NCBI RefSeq assembly: GCF_030247185.1
Contig: NC_080572.1
Span: forward strand, 175,736,866-175,800,865
Reading direction: 5' to 3'
DNA from: Malaya genurostris
Taxonomy: Eukaryota; Arthropoda; Insecta; Diptera; Culicidae
Length of the DNA: 64,000 nt
The translations under genes and the position numbers were made by a program. Shown piece after piece: positions 60,308 through 64,000 of the stretch. The notes beneath the pieces are model-generated. The model was not told where the DNA came from. It ran no database searches and worked only from the letters and a program-made list of their open reading frames with translations. How positions within the stretch are numbered: position 1 is the stretch's first letter; each line of letters opens with the position of its first letter.

Positions 60308-61652
60308 CATAGACATTTTTTTCCCTTTATGGGTTGCTCTGGCCGAGGAGGGTGGTTACAACGATCCGCACTTTCCATACTAGACGAACTAGGCTATGGT
60401 GCCCAAATGAACACTAGTAACGAAGGAGGAAATCCTCCAGCATGTAACCCATCGGCTCCATATCGTTTTTGTCTATAATCTTTTATTTCGGTAGTTTCTC
60501 GTGATTAAAATAAAATAAAGTCATGTGTTAGTAAGTTCGTTATATAATGTAAGGATGCGCATTTAACACTAGATTGCCCATCAAAGACGCTATATGTACA
60601 CAATGGAAGGATTGCTTAATTGTGCTCTTGTTTTATTCTTTATTTAACGGTATATGCACTAAGGCACACTGCACTAGCTTTTAGTTATTTTGTCACAGTT
60701 TTTTTTCTTCCAATCATATGACTGCTTTTGAGCAATTTAGGTCTATACTATGTTTTGGGCCTTCTAGTGTTGAGCACGCATCCAAGAAACAAGAACTACA
60801 TGTATTTCGTGAAGAAATACTAAGTGTTGTTGTATGCAAAATACCCGGGTTGGCGGTTCAATGCATAGGACGCTGGTCTTACAAGCCAGCTGTCGTATGT
60901 TCGAGCCCCGACCTGGAAGGATTCTTAGTGTCAGTAGGATCCATAGTACTAGCCATGCAATGATTCTGTACGCTAAGAATCGGCTGCAAAGTCTGTTGAA
61001 ACAGAAAGGCCAAATTCCACGAAAGGAATGTAATGCCAAGACTTTGCTTGTTGTATGAAATGGTCCACGTGAACCGCTCTCTTCCAGAAACACACATCTC
61101 ACACTTTCAGTTAAAAGGTAATATCTGTGTCAAAGTTGAAGAAATTTAGGTACATTCAAACCTTTCCCGATTTGAGAGTGTATTTACACCTGATCAATCA
61201 GTTTCGCCGTTATTGCAATTTGTAAACATTAGTACCGATACCGAACCGGATCGGAAAGGTTTGAGAGTTCCTTAACGGTTCATAAGATGTCAATTTACTC
61301 CTATTCCTGATAACACTAGTCCTCCTTTTTGAATTAAATTCACCAAGCTCAGGACGAATATGATATATTAATATTCATCCCAACTGGATCAAGATAATTC
61401 AAATTGGTGACCAATTCCAGGCATAAGAATGCTCGAAACCACCTAATGACCTATTGTCAATTTCAAGCATTATTAGTCCTGTCCACTCCGTGACCGATCC
61501 AGACAACATAATAATTTCCATCTTTCACATTTATAAGCGAACGATCGATCTCGGTATGGTCCGACTTTGTCAATACGAAGTATAAATTGACTCCCACCCC
61601 CATCCGCCAAAGGGAGGTACGCGCCCTGTAGCTCATCATCCAAAGCCTAGGG
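60308..61652 (-). mobile_element. Unnamed non-autonomous retroposon, copy 2, with SINE inside
   Basis: Flanked by a 12-bp duplication AATTGAATTAAT (60296-60307 and 61653-61664). It has the same minus-strand start (CCTAGGCTTTGG) and A-rich end (CATAAAGGGAAAAAAA) as copy 1. The two copies align across most of their length, except for an AAT-rich block only in copy 1 and a SINE only here. Confidence 0.8.
60837..61047 (+). mobile_element. tRNA-derived SINE
   Basis: A 211-bp insertion in retroposon copy 2, absent from copy 1, flanked by TTGTTGTATG (60827-60836 and 61048-61057). The head has an A-box-like TGGCGGTTCAATGCATAGG and a B-box-like TGTTCGAGCCCC about 40 bp later, as in a Pol III promoter. 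The tail ends 'aatgtaatgccaagactttg'. Confidence 0.85.
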
Positions 61653-61664
61653 AATTGAATTAAT

Positions 61665-64000
61665 AATACACATACATTAAAAATACACTCCTTTCCCTAA
61701 ATCATGACTCGTATTGCTCATTAATCGAATCGGAATTTTGCCCGTATAGTTTGCAGTAAATGCGGTCCTACTTATAGAAGCATTGCTCAAATATTGTTCA
61801 TATATAGTCAATATATAAGGAATTTGTATTGTACTTCAGTTTGGTGAAACAACTCAAAAACACCCAAGAAAGTTTAACAATCGCATACTGTCAAATGTTC
61901 AGTTTATTGGCTTGTTGACAAATACTTAATCCGCAACATATTTCCAAACCTCTTAGAACATAACTACAGTTGTTCAGTGTGGTGTTCCTATCGAATAATT
62001 TATATTTTTCTCCATTTGCAGAAGTTTAAAAGCTCATAAAAGAAAGATAAACATTATGATCAATGCCCTAACATTCTACCAGTTGTTATAACAAGTCGGC
62101 GAAAAAGTCTCCGGTCAGACAAAGAGAACAGCACTTTTTTCCAAATTTCGATTTTTTTATCAGTGTATTCTCTTTGAAGAGCAAAACAATTGTTCAAACG
62201 GCGTACTAACATTCCTAAACTATTTGTATATCACGAATTTATCTTAGTTTAACTAAACGCTCCAACTTCAGAAATGACCTCGATGCAGTCGCTAGGGGCT
62301 AAATCTGAAGAGTATGGTGGATGCGAATGCGGTGCTAAGCTCTTCTGTGGACCAGCGAGATGCTGTTGCTTTTGATCAGCTGTGAGCAAACGCGGCATAG
62401 ATAAAGCTTATCGATCTATTTATTTTCATGCATAGTATTTTAATGTGGAACACATTTTTGTTTTCTATATAGGGGTGCAAACTAGAAACTCAAGAAAAAT
62501 ACATGTAGAAATGTGGTCAGGTTTTAAACACTTACAGCTCAGTCAATTTTGTATCAATTATTAATATTATGTCACCATTTGATTGGAAATATTTCTACGT
62601 ATTGATTTCAATATTCATAGCCATGTATTTTTTATTGTATATCATTGAAATGTTGATTAATAGCTAGCAGTGTCCTATTTTGTCTGCAAAAAATCTCCGG
62701 CATACCGGATTTCCCTGCCATAGTCGACGGTTTTGAAGAAGTAAGCGATATATCAAAGAGAAAGCAGCGCTCTGATTGGTCTATCGACGCAAAAGCGAAG
62801 TTGTTGGAAGCACGCGAAGCTATGAATATATGAAAAATTATAGCTAACGTTTCAGTCCTACGCGTAGCTTGCTAGAGGTAGGTTGTTGCTAGACAGCAAG
62901 ACAAAAAGTGCCATAAAACGGTTTGAAGCTTTAATTGCTATGCCCTGATCTTGTGTCATGAAAGATTGGATGAAATCCCATGTTATGTCGTTTCGCCTGA
63001 GAAATTGACAACTACTCCAGGGTAAATTTTGAGTGCTTAAGACTTATTTATAATTTATATAAGATTAACTCGATTGATAATGAGAAATATTTTATCGCTT
63101 CAACCGAAATCGCAAAATGGTAGTAATGGTAGAGAAACGCTATAAAAATAACTGCTTGCATACAAAACTTGAACACAAGCTTGGTGAAGAGAAGCTTTAA
63201 TATCGATATCCGTATCGCAAGCATGTACAAACATTTAATTGTATACATTTGGGCTATTGATGTAATTTCGTCGGCTACGAACCAAATACAAATCACGACA
63301 AATAGAGTCTATATTCAGGGTTCGCGTGTTCGGTGGTGGTTCCAAATAAAGATCAATTTAAGCAGACTCTCGTGCATTTACGGATTCAAAAGTGTGACGA
63401 TTAATTGAAATTAGGAATTTTGGTGGCCTTGTTCCACATCAATGGCTCGAACAACCCCATGGGGCTGATCCTTGTAGTTTTTTCATAAAAAATAGTGTTT
63501 TATCAAAAATCAGAATAATAATTTCTCCATTGTTTCTAATTATCAAAAAGTAGCGTCACTCTAATGAACCGAAGGTCACACAATTTTTGACAGATTACTG
63601 AAATATGTTTCTATTGAATGTTTTTAATTAACGCCATAACCATCAACCCGAGAGTGTCACTAAATGGAAATGAAATTCTATGTGGGTGGTGTTACAATTT
63701 GGTGGTGTTACGAGTTCAAATGGGTGGTGTTACGATTTCCTTGACACAAAGAATAATACTTCCAGATCGACCTTGAGCACACACAAAAAAAATTGAATTT
63801 TACAGGTGACTTAACCTTTCATATGATGTAATTCATAAAGATCTAATTTGTCAAATGACCGAAAATTTCATTTGTAATGACTTATTGTTAGATTAACTTG
63901 AATTTTACTGGTTTCGATTGTAACTTGCATTCTGTTAGCAGGTGCGACTGTATGAATCCAAATGCACCTTTTACTTTGAGATCCGAAGATTCTCGGTACA
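61665..64000. other. Mostly non-coding DNA to the window end
   Basis: Apart from the mariner scrap at 62262-62398 and a repeat at 63787-63935 (relative of 46060-46180), nothing is assigned. Three GGTGGTGTTAC words lie within 63686-63740. Confidence 0.45.
62262..62398 (-). pseudogene. Mariner transposase scrap, internally deleted
   Basis: Minus strand: MPRLLTADQKQQHLAGPQKS jumps to HPPYSSDLAPSDCIE. It fuses a linker near the middle of the transposase to the third catalytic Asp motif (Y.SDLAPSD), with everything between deleted. Confidence 0.7.

Overview
This is nuclear DNA from a mosquito, most likely a culicine. It is AT-rich, and most of it is transposable-element debris. The assignment rests on a Juan-type Jockey retrotransposon with an FCDD reverse-transcriptase box, a DD37E mariner-like transposon, several mariners, an RNase H-bearing I-like LINE, tRNA-derived SINE sequence, and long CA/GT microsatellites set in the dispersed repeats typical of culicid genomes. 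No bacterial, plasmid or CRISPR features are present. Only two host genes can be supported.

Host gene 1 (plus strand, about 9.6-30.9 kb) is a four-exon MLH3-like MutL homologue. Reading frame and intron phase hold across all four exons. The first three exons sit within 770 bp; a 19-kb intron filled with transposons then separates them from a 499-codon last exon. The predicted protein keeps the NSLDA, DxGxG and GTTVT landmarks of the MutL N-terminal domain, but the catalytic glutamate position is Ala, the GFRGEAL lid is unrecognisable and the C-terminal endonuclease/dimerisation domain is absent. A second frame overlapping the 3' end may preserve the start of the lost C-terminal part. Host gene 2 (minus strand) is represented by one well-bounded 120-nt exon near 51.6 kb whose peptide resembles Furry. 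No neighbouring Furry exon was found, so the MLH3-like gene may lie antisense inside a large Furry intron.

Layout: 1-9 kb, TIR-element debris, an ORF1-only LINE-like element and a DD37E transposon. 9.6-10.4 kb, MLH3-like exons 1-3. 10.4-29.4 kb (the intron), a deleted mariner, a GATATC-rich MITE, a retroposon inside a TIR element, satellite-like units, a hAT-like element with CGG-rich ends, a CA microsatellite and an I-like LINE with a perfect target-site duplication. 29.4-31 kb, MLH3-like exon 4. 32-38 kb, Juan inside an older repeat. 38-42.6 kb, a mariner split by a 3.3-kb hAT-like element. 43-49 kb, tandem repeats, an LTR-element integrase remnant and a mariner fragment. 49-51.4 kb, a TIR element and a second I-like LINE. 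51.6 kb, the Furry-like exon. 52.7-56.6 kb, microsatellites, tandem repeats and an ATTGT-rich long-TIR element. 58-64 kb, mariner scraps and a second retroposon copy carrying a SINE with an exact target-site duplication.

The most rewarding parts are the degenerate MLH3-like gene, the unnamed retroposon family with long target-site duplications, and several nested insertions whose order can be read directly.
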